A stretch of 7,718 bases of DNA, from positions 1 to 7,718 of the forward strand of contig CAXDRX010000042.1 in NCBI GenBank assembly GCA_963991985.1. The letters run 5' to 3'. Position 1 is the first letter of the stretch. Each line of letters starts with the position of its first letter. This DNA is from MED-G17 sp963991985. GTDB lineage: Bacteria; Bacteroidota; Bacteroidia; NS11-12g; UBA9320. This document shows, one piece after another, positions 1 to 6,509 of this stretch. Under the pieces are notes generated by a model that saw nothing but the letters and a program-made list of their open reading frames with translations, ran no database searches and was not told where the DNA came from. The translations under genes and the position numbers were made by a program.

Positions 1-1
1 G

Positions 2-74
2 AGCCGCCTATTGGACTCGAACCAACGACCGGCTGATTACAAATCAGCTGCTCTACCAACTGAGCTAAGGCGGC
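2..74 (-). tRNA. tRNA-Thr (anticodon UGU)
   Basis: On the minus strand this 73-nt stretch folds as a complete cloverleaf. It has a 7-bp acceptor stem (GCCGCCT with AGGCGGC) and a D arm GCTC/GAGC. The 5-bp anticodon stem GCTGA/TCAGC encloses the loop TTTGTAA. The variable loop has 5 nt, and the T arm is GTTGG/CCAAT with loop TTCGAGT. The anticodon is TGT, which reads ACA (threonine). The discriminator base is T at position 2. Only one base of window follows, so an encoded CCA cannot be judged. It lies downstream of xerC on the same strand but has its own promoter-like sequence. In Bacteroidota a tRNA-Thr commonly opens a cluster of tRNAs followed by tuf, secE and nusG; that cluster would lie beyond the left edge and is inferred. 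Confidence 0.97.
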
Positions 75-138
75 TTGTTTTAGAGAACATTCCTAAAAAA
101 TTGACCATTCTAAGCTGCAGGTCTCTTTTTTGGGTTTG

Positions 139-169
139 CAAATGTATTTTATTTGTTTCACTATTCAAA
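139..169 (-). promoter_or_regulatory. Bacteroidota-type promoter for the tRNA-Thr transcript
   Basis: Reading the minus strand, TTTG (169-166) is followed after exactly 19 nt by TACATTTG (146-139). This matches the primary sigma factor consensus of Bacteroidota (TTTG, 19-21 nt, TAnnTTTG) at both elements. Transcription should start near position 133, giving a leader of about 60 nt before the tRNA 5' end at 74. The upstream element begins only a few bases past the xerC stop codon, so the promoter fills the short gap between xerC and the tRNA. It suggests that the tRNA cluster does not depend on read-through from the xerC operon. The match was found by eye; the start site is inferred. Confidence 0.72.
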
Positions 170-173
170 TATT

Positions 174-1094
174 CTAAACAATTTTTTCTCCTTTACCTTT
201 CGCTTGGTTTTTGTTTTGAGGATGTGCTTTTTGATGAGTTTCTTTCAATAGCTTGATGTCTGCTTGTGCATATATCTGGGTAGATGCTAAGCTAGAATGG
301 CCCAAAAGGCTTTTTATTGAATTTAAATCGGCTCCATTTTGGAGTAATAAGGTAGCAAAAGTATGACGAAGAACATGTGGGCTTTTTTTTGTACTTCGGC
401 TCATATTTTCTAAAATGTTTTGGGTAGAATTAAAAATGTATTTTGGGTATAAGGGTCTTTTCGTGTTGGTGTAAAAAAGATACTCAGAAGGCATTTGCTT
501 TCTTTCATCGGAATTCAGATAAGCTTCAAGGACTTTTTTTAACGGCTTGAGCATTGGAATAATTCTTTCTTTTTTTCCTTTTCCAAATAATTTGATAGTT
601 TGTTTCTGGAAGTCCAGTTGCTCCAATCTACATTCAATAATTTCTGCCCTCCGCGCTCCAGTATAAATCAAAAAGACAAATAAGGAGAAGTTTAATAATT
701 CCCTATAGTTTTTTTTTGTTAATGGTTTTTCAAAAAAGGATTCTAATTCGGTTTGACGAACATAAGACGGAATCTTTTTTGGAATTTTTGGAATTTTTAG
801 CAAAAGAGCAGGGTTTTGGGTGTGTTCCTTTTTTTTCTGTAAGAATGTATAGAAGCTTCTGAAACTTGATGCCTTCCTGTGCAATGTGCTTTTGGCGACA
901 TTCATTTTGGCTAGATTTTTTAAATATTCTTGCAAAAGTGAATGGTCAATATCTTTTAGTTCTTGAACCTGGCAGCTTTCAATGAATTGCTCCCAGTCCG
1001 TCTTGTAGGCTAGAATGGTATGGTGGGAAAAATTCTTTGTTTTTTCTAAATACTCTAGAAAAGGAAGGATGGAGGTTCGGTAAAATTCATTCAT
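174..1094 (-). CDS. xerC: Tyrosine recombinase, XerC/XerD type
   Basis: This 306-residue protein is the normal length for a Xer recombinase, which resolves chromosome dimers by site-specific strand exchange at dif. Residues 1-90 form the N-terminal SAM-like core-binding domain, and residues 108-285 form the catalytic domain. The full catalytic set is visible: Arg148 in TGARRAE, Lys172 in the beta-hairpin GKGKKER, His240 and Arg243 in PHVLRHTF, His266 in LLGHSS, and the nucleophile Tyr275. A basic, polar tail follows (residues 286-306). The ATG overlaps the TGA of the upstream helix-hairpin-helix gene in an ATGA junction, so translation is probably coupled. Bacteroidota carry several Xer-like proteins, and sequence alone does not separate XerC from XerD here. 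The housekeeping context (tRNA-Thr downstream) favours the chromosomal Xer over a phage integrase. Confidence 0.92.
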   Translation of the reverse strand: MNEFYRTSILPFLEYLEKTKNFSHHTILAYKTDWEQFIESCQVQELKDIDHSLLQEYLKNLAKMNVAKSTLHRKASSFRSFYTFLQKKKEHTQNPALLLKIPKIPKKIPSYVRQTELESFFEKPLTKKNYRELLNFSLFVFLIYTGARRAEIIECRLEQLDFQKQTIKLFGKGKKERIIPMLKPLKKVLEAYLNSDERKQMPSEYLFYTNTKRPLYPKYIFNSTQNILENMSRSTKKSPHVLRHTFATLLLQNGADLNSIKSLLGHSSLASTQIYAQADIKLLKETHQKAHPQNKNQAKGKGEKIV

Positions 1095-1975
1095 AATCGA
1101 CTGGTGTCTATATTGTTCAAATAAGGAACAACTTTGGTGACAAATGAGCTGTCAAAATGGTCGGGATAAACTGAATCTCGGAAATTAAAGGAAGCATTTT
1201 TTTTGACCATAAGATATATTTTTTTTGCTTGCTTTTTGTCTATGTAAGGATGTCTCTCCAATGCTTTTAAGCTTGTATACCGTAAATTTATGCATCGAAT
1301 TTTTGTCAAATCTATGTTTGTATTTTTTTGCAAAAGCTGCCTCTGTTGTTCAGTTATCTCATAAATTTCATTGAATTGACTTTGGTCACAAAACCCACCT
1401 AAGGATTCTCTAAATTTCAAAATACGGTTGCTTATTTTTTGGTCATTCAACAAATTGTATAATTGAAAATAATTGCAGGTGTTTATATTTAGCTTTTGGG
1501 AAATTATTGGGGAGGGTTTAAGGTATCCAAATTTCTTTAGGAGATAAAAATCATTTTCAGCCAAGCCGTAAATTTTTTTCATCTCACTCTTGTGCTTAAA
1601 ACCTCCTATGGCATCGCGATAATTTATAAAAGTCTTGGCCAACCCTTGGGAAAACCCCATTTTTTCTAAATCCTCGATGGAAACCTGATTTATTTCAAAT
1701 TTTTTAATGTTTTTGTAACGACGCCTTTTGTCTGTGTTTGTGTCGTTTTTTTCTGTTTTTACTTCGGGGAACGATGGAGGTAAATGACTATTGTTATAGA
1801 GTGTTGGCATGTTCAGCCGAACGATCAATAGAAGTGTAATCAAAGCTAGAAGTAGATAGAAACCTTTCCGCTCTTGTTTATTATGTAAGAAAAAAAAATG
1901 AAATGATTTGAGATTTTTCAGCTTACAATAATTGTGCGGCTTCCACCAAGTTTTCTTTTTTGTACTCTCCGGCAT
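1091..1975 (-). CDS. Membrane-anchored protein with three helix-hairpin-helix repeats
   Basis: This protein of up to 294 residues has a basic N-terminus, one hydrophobic membrane segment at about residues 38-54, and a charged linker (about 72-92). Three ComEA-like helix-hairpin-helix units follow, at about residues 94-149, 162-218 and 227-286. The first two share the pattern (F/L)xINxxxxxxL…I/FxxYR/FRexxGGF. Helix-hairpin-helix repeats of this kind usually bind DNA backbone without sequence preference, so a membrane-tethered DNA-binding role, perhaps in DNA uptake, is plausible but inferred. The start is uncertain. The only in-frame ATG lies at 1975 and overlaps the upstream enzyme gene by 53 bp. 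The protein I would expect begins near residue 19, where a CTG (1921-1919) sits one base past the upstream stop. The gene overlaps xerC by 4 bp, so all three genes look like one operon. Confidence 0.82.
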   Translation of the reverse strand: MPESTKKKTWWKPHNYCKLKNLKSFHFFFLHNKQERKGFYLLLALITLLLIVRLNMPTLYNNSHLPPSFPEVKTEKNDTNTDKRRRYKNIKKFEINQVSIEDLEKMGFSQGLAKTFINYRDAIGGFKHKSEMKKIYGLAENDFYLLKKFGYLKPSPIISQKLNINTCNYFQLYNLLNDQKISNRILKFRESLGGFCDQSQFNEIYEITEQQRQLLQKNTNIDLTKIRCINLRYTSLKALERHPYIDKKQAKKIYLMVKKNASFNFRDSVYPDHFDSSFVTKVVPYLNNIDTSRL

Positions 1976-3182
1976 TCAGTTTCGCAGAAATGGCGGAGAA
2001 GGCCTGGATTGTTCTTTTCACATCCTCAAGGGTGTGCGCAGCCGTAGGAATCATTCGAAGCAAAATGACCCCTTTGGGAACCACAGGGTAAGTAACTATC
2101 GAGCAAAAGATATCGTAATTCTCACGAAGGTCATAGGCTAGATGTGTCGCTTCAGCTACAGTGCCATTTAAATAAACTGGGGTTACCGCTGATTTTGTTG
2201 CACCAATGTTAAATCCGGCTTCTTTGAAGCCATCTTGTAGGGCATGAGCAACTCTCCACAACTGATTTTTATGTTCGGTAGAGTTCCTTATCATTTCTAA
2301 TCTTTTCATTGCCCCAATTACAAAAGGCATAGGTAAGGACTTTGCAAAAATTTGTGATCGCATGTTGTACCGTAAAAAACGAATGATGTCTCGATCACTT
2401 GAGATGAAGGCACCAATACTTGCCATGGACTTTGCAAACGTGCTGAAATAGATGTCTATTTCATTTTGAACATTTTGTTCTACACCCGTTCCCTCTCCTT
2501 TGGGTCCTAGCGTACCAAAGCCGTGGGCGTCATCAACCAGAAGTCGGAAGTTGTATTTCTTTTTTAGCTGTACGATTTCTTTGAGTTTCCCTTGATTGCC
2601 AGTCATCCCAAAAACACCCTCGGTAATGACAAGAATTCCCCCTCCATTTTCTTCTGCAAGCTTACTTGCTCGAGAGAGTTGTTTGTCGCAGTTTTCGACA
2701 TCATTGTGTCTAAAAACGAACCTTTTGCCTGGATGTAAACGGACACCATCAATAATGCAAGCATGCGACTCAGCGTCGTATACAATGATGTCTCTTCGAT
2801 CTACAACAGCATCGATGAGGGAAAGGATACCTTGATAGCCAAAATTGACCAATATGGTATCTTCTTTGAGGACAAATTCAGAAAGCTGCTGTTCCAGAAG
2901 CTCATGCTTGGAAGTATTTCCGCTCATCATGCGCGATCCCATTGGGTATGCCAATCCCCAATCACGTGCTGCATCCTCATCCACTTTTCTTACCTCAGGG
3001 TGATTTCCGAGGCCAAGATAGTTGTTGATACTCCAATTCAATACTGTTTTTCCATTAAAAACCATATGGGGAGAAAGTTCACCTTCTAACTTTGGAAAAG
3101 TAAAGTACCCGTGGGCCTCTTTGTGGTGCATGCCCAAAGGACCCATGTTGTTTTTTAATTTTTCAAAAAGATCTTTGCTCAT
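1923..3182 (-). CDS. Alpha-oxoamine synthase family PLP enzyme (serine palmitoyltransferase/KBL-like)
   Basis: This 419-residue fold-type I PLP enzyme belongs to the family that condenses an amino acid with an acyl-CoA and releases CO2. Residues are numbered from the ATG at 3182. Landmarks are SINNYLGLGNHPEVR (about 51-65), MGSRMMSGN (81-89), His140 in ESHACIIDG (stacks on PLP in the family), Asp217 and His220 in VDDAHGFGTLG, and the Schiff-base lysine Lys251 in FSTFAKSMAS. An upstream in-frame TTG at 3206 was rejected because relatives begin at MSKDLFEK-like sequence and because the -7 box overlaps that extra stretch. The family includes serine palmitoyltransferase (first step of sphingolipid synthesis, frequent in Bacteroidota) and 2-amino-3-ketobutyrate CoA ligase. 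The sequence resembles a widespread Bacteroidota subgroup that I cannot assign to one substrate, so no symbol is given. Confidence 0.88.
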   Translation of the reverse strand: MSKDLFEKLKNNMGPLGMHHKEAHGYFTFPKLEGELSPHMVFNGKTVLNWSINNYLGLGNHPEVRKVDEDAARDWGLAYPMGSRMMSGNTSKHELLEQQLSEFVLKEDTILVNFGYQGILSLIDAVVDRRDIIVYDAESHACIIDGVRLHPGKRFVFRHNDVENCDKQLSRASKLAEENGGGILVITEGVFGMTGNQGKLKEIVQLKKKYNFRLLVDDAHGFGTLGPKGEGTGVEQNVQNEIDIYFSTFAKSMASIGAFISSDRDIIRFLRYNMRSQIFAKSLPMPFVIGAMKRLEMIRNSTEHKNQLWRVAHALQDGFKEAGFNIGATKSAVTPVYLNGTVAEATHLAYDLRENYDIFCSIVTYPVVPKGVILLRMIPTAAHTLEDVKRTIQAFSAISAKLNAGEYKKENLVEAAQLL

Positions 3183-3193
3183 TTTAGCTGTGG

Positions 3194-3201
3194 CAAAGGT
3201 A
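3194..3201 (-). promoter_or_regulatory. -7 promoter box of the PLP enzyme operon
   Basis: The minus strand carries TACCTTTG, a full match to TAnnTTTG, ending 11 nt before the ATG at 3182. A start site 5-6 nt past the box would leave a leader of only about 5 nt. No good TTTG is seen 19-21 nt upstream, so the -33 element is weak. Its placement in the divergent gap is what supports the call. Confidence 0.6.
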
Positions 3202-3275
3202 AACAAATGACTGCGAAATGTACCATTATCTTAAGTTGCTTTATCTTTTTTTTTATACACAATCGAAGAATGTAG

Positions 3276-3283
3276 TATCTTTG
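3276..3283 (+). promoter_or_regulatory. -7 promoter box of the bamD operon
   Basis: The plus strand carries TATCTTTG, a full match to TAnnTTTG, ending 5 nt before the TTG proposed as the bamD start at 3289. A T run (3246-3254) provides TTTT about 21 nt upstream, a partial match to the -33 TTTG. The predicted start site falls on or next to the start codon, so the mRNA may be leaderless, or may have a leader of about 12 nt if the TTG at 3301 is used. Confidence 0.6.
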
Positions 3284-3297
3284 CACGCTTGCAAAGA
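3278..3297. repeat. Perfect 8-bp inverted repeat over the bamD -7 box and start codon
   Basis: The arms TCTTTGCA (3278-3285) and TGCAAAGA (3290-3297) are exact reverse complements separated by CGCT. The left arm overlaps most of the -7 box TATCTTTG, and the spacer plus right arm contain the proposed TTG start codon (3289-3291). As DNA it has the shape of an operator for a dimeric regulator; as RNA only the right half would be transcribed if the start site is near 3289. Function is inferred, and a palindrome of this size can also arise by chance. Confidence 0.5.
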
Positions 3298-4089
3298 ATA
3301 TTGCCCATATTCATCATCGTTCTGTTGTCTGTTTCTGCTTGCACGGAGTATTCCAAAGCACTTAAAGAAAAAGACAATTTGGCAAAGTTGAATTACGCCA
3401 AAAAATATTATAATAAGAAGGACTATGTTAGAGCTCAACCCTTATTGGAAGACTTAATGTCGGAGTATTTAGGAAGGGAAGAAAATGAAATGGTTCACTT
3501 ATATGTGGCGTACACGCAGTATGGTTTAAGAAACTACCTCCTTGCAGCGCATTATTTTGAGAGTTTTGCGCAAACATATCCGCTTAGTGATTCGGCTACA
3601 AAGGCCAAGTTTATGAATGCCTACTGTTATTACCACAAAGCATTGCCTTCCAATTTAGATCAAACCAGCACAAAAAGCGCAATTGATAAATTTCAAATTT
3701 TTATCAATCAAAACCCAACCAGTAATTTGGTATCTAAATCCAATGAGATTATGGATGAGCTCAGGGCTCAAATTTTAGACAAGGCATATGAAAACGCGAA
3801 ACAGTATTACAAAATAAGGCGTTATAAGAGTGCAATTGTTGCGATAGAAAATGCTTTAGCGGATTTTCCTGATATCCCAAAAAGGGACGAATTATACTAC
3901 CTAAAAGTAAAGTCGTCATTTGAGTTTGCTAAGAACAGTATCTCCGAAACTCAGCTTTCGCGATACCGCCAAGTAAAGCAACATATCCAGGATTTGAAGT
4001 CAGACAATCCAAAAAACGAATTTATGTCTTTGATAAATGACATAGAAAGCAAAACAGACCAAGAAATAAGTAGAATTCTTCAATCTTAA
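3289..4089 (+). CDS. bamD: Outer membrane protein assembly factor BamD (lipoprotein)
   Basis: BamD is the essential lipoprotein partner of BamA in the complex that inserts beta-barrel proteins into the outer membrane. This 266-residue protein starts with a lipoprotein signal peptide: Arg3, a hydrophobic core, then the lipobox LSVSAC with Cys18 as the lipidated residue. The sequence after Cys18 (TEYSKALKEKD) is not an acidic surface-export signal, which fits a periplasm-facing lipoprotein. The rest is tetratricopeptide-like helices. Examples are YAKKYYNKKDYVRAQPLLEDL (about 36-56), the AAHYFESFAQTYPLS region (86-100), FQIFINQNP (135-143), and the C-terminal YKIRRYKSAIVAIENAL region (174-190). 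No ATG is available before the lipobox. TTG at 3289 is preferred because it retains the only N-terminal positive charge; TTG at 3301 is the alternative. It leads the bamD-rpoZ-coaBC-DUF4835 operon. Confidence 0.9.
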   Translation: MQRILPIFIIVLLSVSACTEYSKALKEKDNLAKLNYAKKYYNKKDYVRAQPLLEDLMSEYLGREENEMVHLYVAYTQYGLRNYLLAAHYFESFAQTYPLSDSATKAKFMNAYCYYHKALPSNLDQTSTKSAIDKFQIFINQNPTSNLVSKSNEIMDELRAQILDKAYENAKQYYKIRRYKSAIVAIENALADFPDIPKRDELYYLKVKSSFEFAKNSISETQLSRYRQVKQHIQDLKSDNPKNEFMSLINDIESKTDQEISRILQS

Positions 4090-4100
4090 TAGTACAAAAT

Positions 4101-4433
4101 ATGAGTAATTTTAAAATTCCAGAAAAAACAAGTGATTCAACGGTAACAAGAGATTTAAACCAAATTGACCAATCCACTCAAAACCTTTACGAATCGGTAG
4201 TTGTCCTCTCTAAAAGAGCGAATCAACTGAACATTGACCTTAAGGAAGAGTTGCAAAAAAAACTGGAAGAATTTTCTTCGGATATTGATAATCTTGAGGA
4301 AATTTTTGAAAACAGAGAACAAATAGAAATTTCTCGTTATTATGAGCAACTTCCCAAGCCCACATTGGTGGCCATCCAAGAATTTTTAGAAGGAAAGGTT
4401 TACCACCGAAATCCTTCTAAACATGACGCTTAG
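4101..4433 (+). CDS. rpoZ: RNA polymerase omega subunit, Bacteroidota type
   Basis: Omega helps fold the beta-prime subunit and assemble RNA polymerase. This 110-residue protein resembles the divergent omega found between bamD and coaBC in Bacteroidota. Residues 29-43 (LYESVVVLSKRANQL) correspond to the conserved omega helix with its KRA(N/R)Q motif. A long acidic helix follows (about 44-75), then a conserved-looking tail with EQLPKPTLVAIQEFLEG (about 82-98). It is longer than the 91-residue E. coli protein, and similarity beyond the KRANQ region is low, so the assignment leans partly on gene order. It begins 11 nt after the bamD stop and overlaps coaBC by 11 bp, which indicates co-transcription and probably coupled translation. 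Confidence 0.85.
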   Translation: MSNFKIPEKTSDSTVTRDLNQIDQSTQNLYESVVVLSKRANQLNIDLKEELQKKLEEFSSDIDNLEEIFENREQIEISRYYEQLPKPTLVAIQEFLEGKVYHRNPSKHDA

Positions 4434-5619
4434 GGGTAAAAATATTTTATTGGGGGTTAGTGCGGGAATTGCGGCATTCAAAATTCCCCAACTCATTCGT
4501 TTGCTCAAAAAAGATGGTGCTTATGTTCAGGTAATTTTAACTCCCAGGGCAAAAGATTTTGTAACACCATTAACGCTGAGTACTGTATCGAAGAATCCGG
4601 TTTTCTCTGAGTTTTATAGAGAAAATGGTCAATGGAACAATCATGTGTCTTTCGCCCTTTGGGCCGATTGTTTTGTTTTGGCTCCAGCCACAATGAATAC
4701 CCTCGCCAAAATGACCAACGGTATTTGTGACAATCTTCTGATGGCAACTTATTTTAGCCTAAAGAATAAACCCTGTTTTTTTGCCCCAGCAATGGATTTA
4801 GACATGTACAAACATTTTGCCAATCAAAACAATATTTCCAAACTAAAAGAAAGTGGAGCACTTGAGCTGCCAGCGCAAAAAGGCGAGCTGGCAAGTAGTT
4901 TGGAAGGAATAGGACGGATGATGGAGCCCGAAGAGATCTTAGAAAATTTGCGTTTGTATTTTGAAAAACAGTTGCCATTGCAAGGGAAACGATGTTTGGT
5001 CTCAGCTGGTCCTACGAGAGAATCTATAGATCCGGTTAGATATATTGGGAACCGTAGTTCTGGAAAAATGGGTGTAGCCATTGCACAAGCCTTAAGACAA
5101 AAAGGAGCGGAGGTCATTCTTGTCCATGGTCCAATCCATAAAAATTTGTCTCTTGAGGGGTTAAAGACCATTTCAGTTACATCAGCGATTGAAATGGACC
5201 AGGCCATTCAATCGATATATGATTCTTGTGACTTGGTGGTGATGGCCGCAGCAGTTGCAGACTATCGAGTCGATAATATCGCATCACAAAAAATAAAGAA
5301 AACAAAGCAAAATCTGACATTGAATTTGGTTAAAAATCCAGATATTTTAGCAGCATTGGGGAAAAAGAAAAAACATCAAATTCTGGTTGGTTTTGCACTA
5401 GAGACAGACAACGAAGTGACCAATGCTCATAAAAAGATGAAAGAAAAAAATCTTGACTTTATTGTATTGAACAACCCAAACCATGCGGGAGCAGCTTTTG
5501 ATCACGATACCAATGAAGTAAGCTTGCTTTTTCCAGATGGTGAAAAAATGAAAATCTCTAAGACTTTAAAATCAGAAATTGCCAAAACCATCGTTCAACA
5601 ATTAGAGAAATTAATATGA
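4423..5619 (+). CDS. coaBC: Bifunctional phosphopantothenoylcysteine decarboxylase/synthase
   Basis: This 398-residue enzyme carries out two steps of coenzyme A synthesis. The C-terminal CoaB half joins cysteine to 4'-phosphopantothenate, and the N-terminal FMN-dependent CoaC half decarboxylates the product to 4'-phosphopantetheine. CoaC landmarks are GVSAGIAAFK (11-20, flavin site), His74 in NNHVSFALWAD, LAPATMNTLAKM (86-97) and PAMDLDMY (122-129). CoaB landmarks are the nucleotide-binding SAGPTRESIDPVRYIGNRSSGKMG (in two parts, 194-217, including Asn210), AAAVADY (275-281), the lysine cluster KIKK (290-293) and GFALETDNE (323-331). Compared with E. coli Dfp, Asp125 stands for Asn125 in the PxMNxxM motif, and Ser158 for Cys158 in GxxxCGxxGxGR. 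It overlaps rpoZ by 11 bp and the next gene by 4 bp (ATGA). Confidence 0.96.
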   Translation: MTLRGKNILLGVSAGIAAFKIPQLIRLLKKDGAYVQVILTPRAKDFVTPLTLSTVSKNPVFSEFYRENGQWNNHVSFALWADCFVLAPATMNTLAKMTNGICDNLLMATYFSLKNKPCFFAPAMDLDMYKHFANQNNISKLKESGALELPAQKGELASSLEGIGRMMEPEEILENLRLYFEKQLPLQGKRCLVSAGPTRESIDPVRYIGNRSSGKMGVAIAQALRQKGAEVILVHGPIHKNLSLEGLKTISVTSAIEMDQAIQSIYDSCDLVVMAAAVADYRVDNIASQKIKKTKQNLTLNLVKNPDILAALGKKKKHQILVGFALETDNEVTNAHKKMKEKNLDFIVLNNPNHAGAAFDHDTNEVSLLFPDGEKMKISKTLKSEIAKTIVQQLEKLI

Positions 5620-6509
5620 ACAAAGTTATAGGTTGCTTATGCCTCATTGCCTGTTTGTCTTCAGTTAGAGCTCAAGATCTCAATTGCGAAGTGCAAGTCG
5701 ATGCAAGTATGGTGCAACTTACAAATAAGCAGATATTCTTGGACCTTCAGCAGTCGATTTACCAGTTTTTGAACAACAGAAAGTGGGTCAAAGAAGAAAT
5801 CAATATCAATGAAAGAATTAATGCTACATTCATCATCAGAATAACCAAATATTCCATTGATAATTTTGAAGCAGAAGTGCAAATACAGTCTAGTCGTCCT
5901 GTTTATGGCACAAGTTACAATACTGCTTTATTTAGCTTTTTAGATAGAGATTGGAAATTTCAATACAGCCAGGCACAACCAATGGATTTTCAAGATGGTT
6001 CAGATGTATATAGTTTGACTACTCTACTTTCTTTTTATACTTATATAATTATTGGTCTGGATTACAACTCATTTTCTCAAAATGCAGGAGTAGAGTATCT
6101 CAATAAAGCACTTGATTTACGAAACGCAGCCATAAACCAAGCAGGATGGGGACCTTCATCGGGTAAAGGAAATAGAAACAAATATTATTTAATTGACAAC
6201 TTATTAGACGATAGGTTCCGGTCAATTCATACATGTTATTATCTCTATCATTTGAAGGCATTGGATCAATTTTCTAAAGACAAGGAAGAGGCACAAATGA
6301 CAATATTTAAGAGTTTGGGAGAGGTTAAGAGAGTTTTTGATGCAAAACCCAACTCTGTTCTGCTTCGTGTTTTTTTCAATGCCAAGAGAGAGGAGTTGAT
6401 TAATATATTCTCTGAAGCTTCACCGTCTTTAAAAAACCGTGTTATTGAATTGCTTAAACTTTTAGATCCGGGAAATGCTTCGGATTACGATCAAATAGTG
6501 GCCTCGTAA
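5616..6509 (+). CDS. Secreted DUF4835 family protein
   Basis: This 297-residue protein has a signal peptide (residues 1-19, hydrophobic core rich in Leu and Cys) with probable cleavage after VRA and before QDLNCEVQV, so it should act in the periplasm or outer membrane. The mature start QDLNCEV, the IFLDLQQSIYQFLNNRKW stretch (about 40-57) and the YTYIIIGLDYNSFS region (about 141-154) match what I recall of the Bacteroidota DUF4835 family, normally encoded right after coaBC. Some automated annotation names this family PorD and links it to type IX secretion; I recall this but cannot confirm it, and the sequence itself shows no mechanism. Its ATG overlaps the coaBC stop as ATGA. Its last 19 bp overlap the convergent epimerase gene. 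Confidence 0.87.
   Translation: MNKVIGCLCLIACLSSVRAQDLNCEVQVDASMVQLTNKQIFLDLQQSIYQFLNNRKWVKEEININERINATFIIRITKYSIDNFEAEVQIQSSRPVYGTSYNTALFSFLDRDWKFQYSQAQPMDFQDGSDVYSLTTLLSFYTYIIIGLDYNSFSQNAGVEYLNKALDLRNAAINQAGWGPSSGKGNRNKYYLIDNLLDDRFRSIHTCYYLYHLKALDQFSKDKEEAQMTIFKSLGEVKRVFDAKPNSVLLRVFFNAKREELINIFSEASPSLKNRVIELLKLLDPGNASDYDQIVAS

Noticed and set aside
11..256. 81-codon open frame on the plus strand
   Set aside because: It is read through the antisense of the tRNA and the xerC tail; its composition and position mark it as a shadow.
352..362. Further TAnnTTTG matches within genes, for example TACTTTTG inside xerC and TATATTTG near 7247 in the epimerase gene
   Set aside because: An eight-base motif with two free positions is expected by chance in AT-rich DNA; these lack gap placement and a -33 partner.
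2..1094. Tyrosine recombinase beside a tRNA gene, suggesting an integrated element with an attachment site
   Set aside because: The recombinase has the length and motifs of chromosomal Xer, is coupled in an operon with non-mobile genes, and no duplicated tRNA end, excisionase or phage gene is present. This adjacency is ordinary in Bacteroidota.
2763..3089. 108-codon open frame on the plus strand inside the PLP enzyme gene
   Set aside because: It lies wholly antisense to well conserved coding sequence and resembles no family.
3183..3206. Longer PLP enzyme start at a TTG (3206)
   Set aside because: It would place the -7 promoter box inside coding sequence and adds eight residues not seen in relatives; the ATG at 3182 is better.
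3246..3254. Run of nine T residues in the divergent gap as a terminator
   Set aside because: No stem precedes it on either strand and both flanking genes start, not end, here; an AT-rich promoter spacer is more likely.
4824..5207. 127-codon open frame on the minus strand inside coaBC
   Set aside because: It lies antisense to the conserved CoaB nucleotide-binding region and has no recognisable domain.
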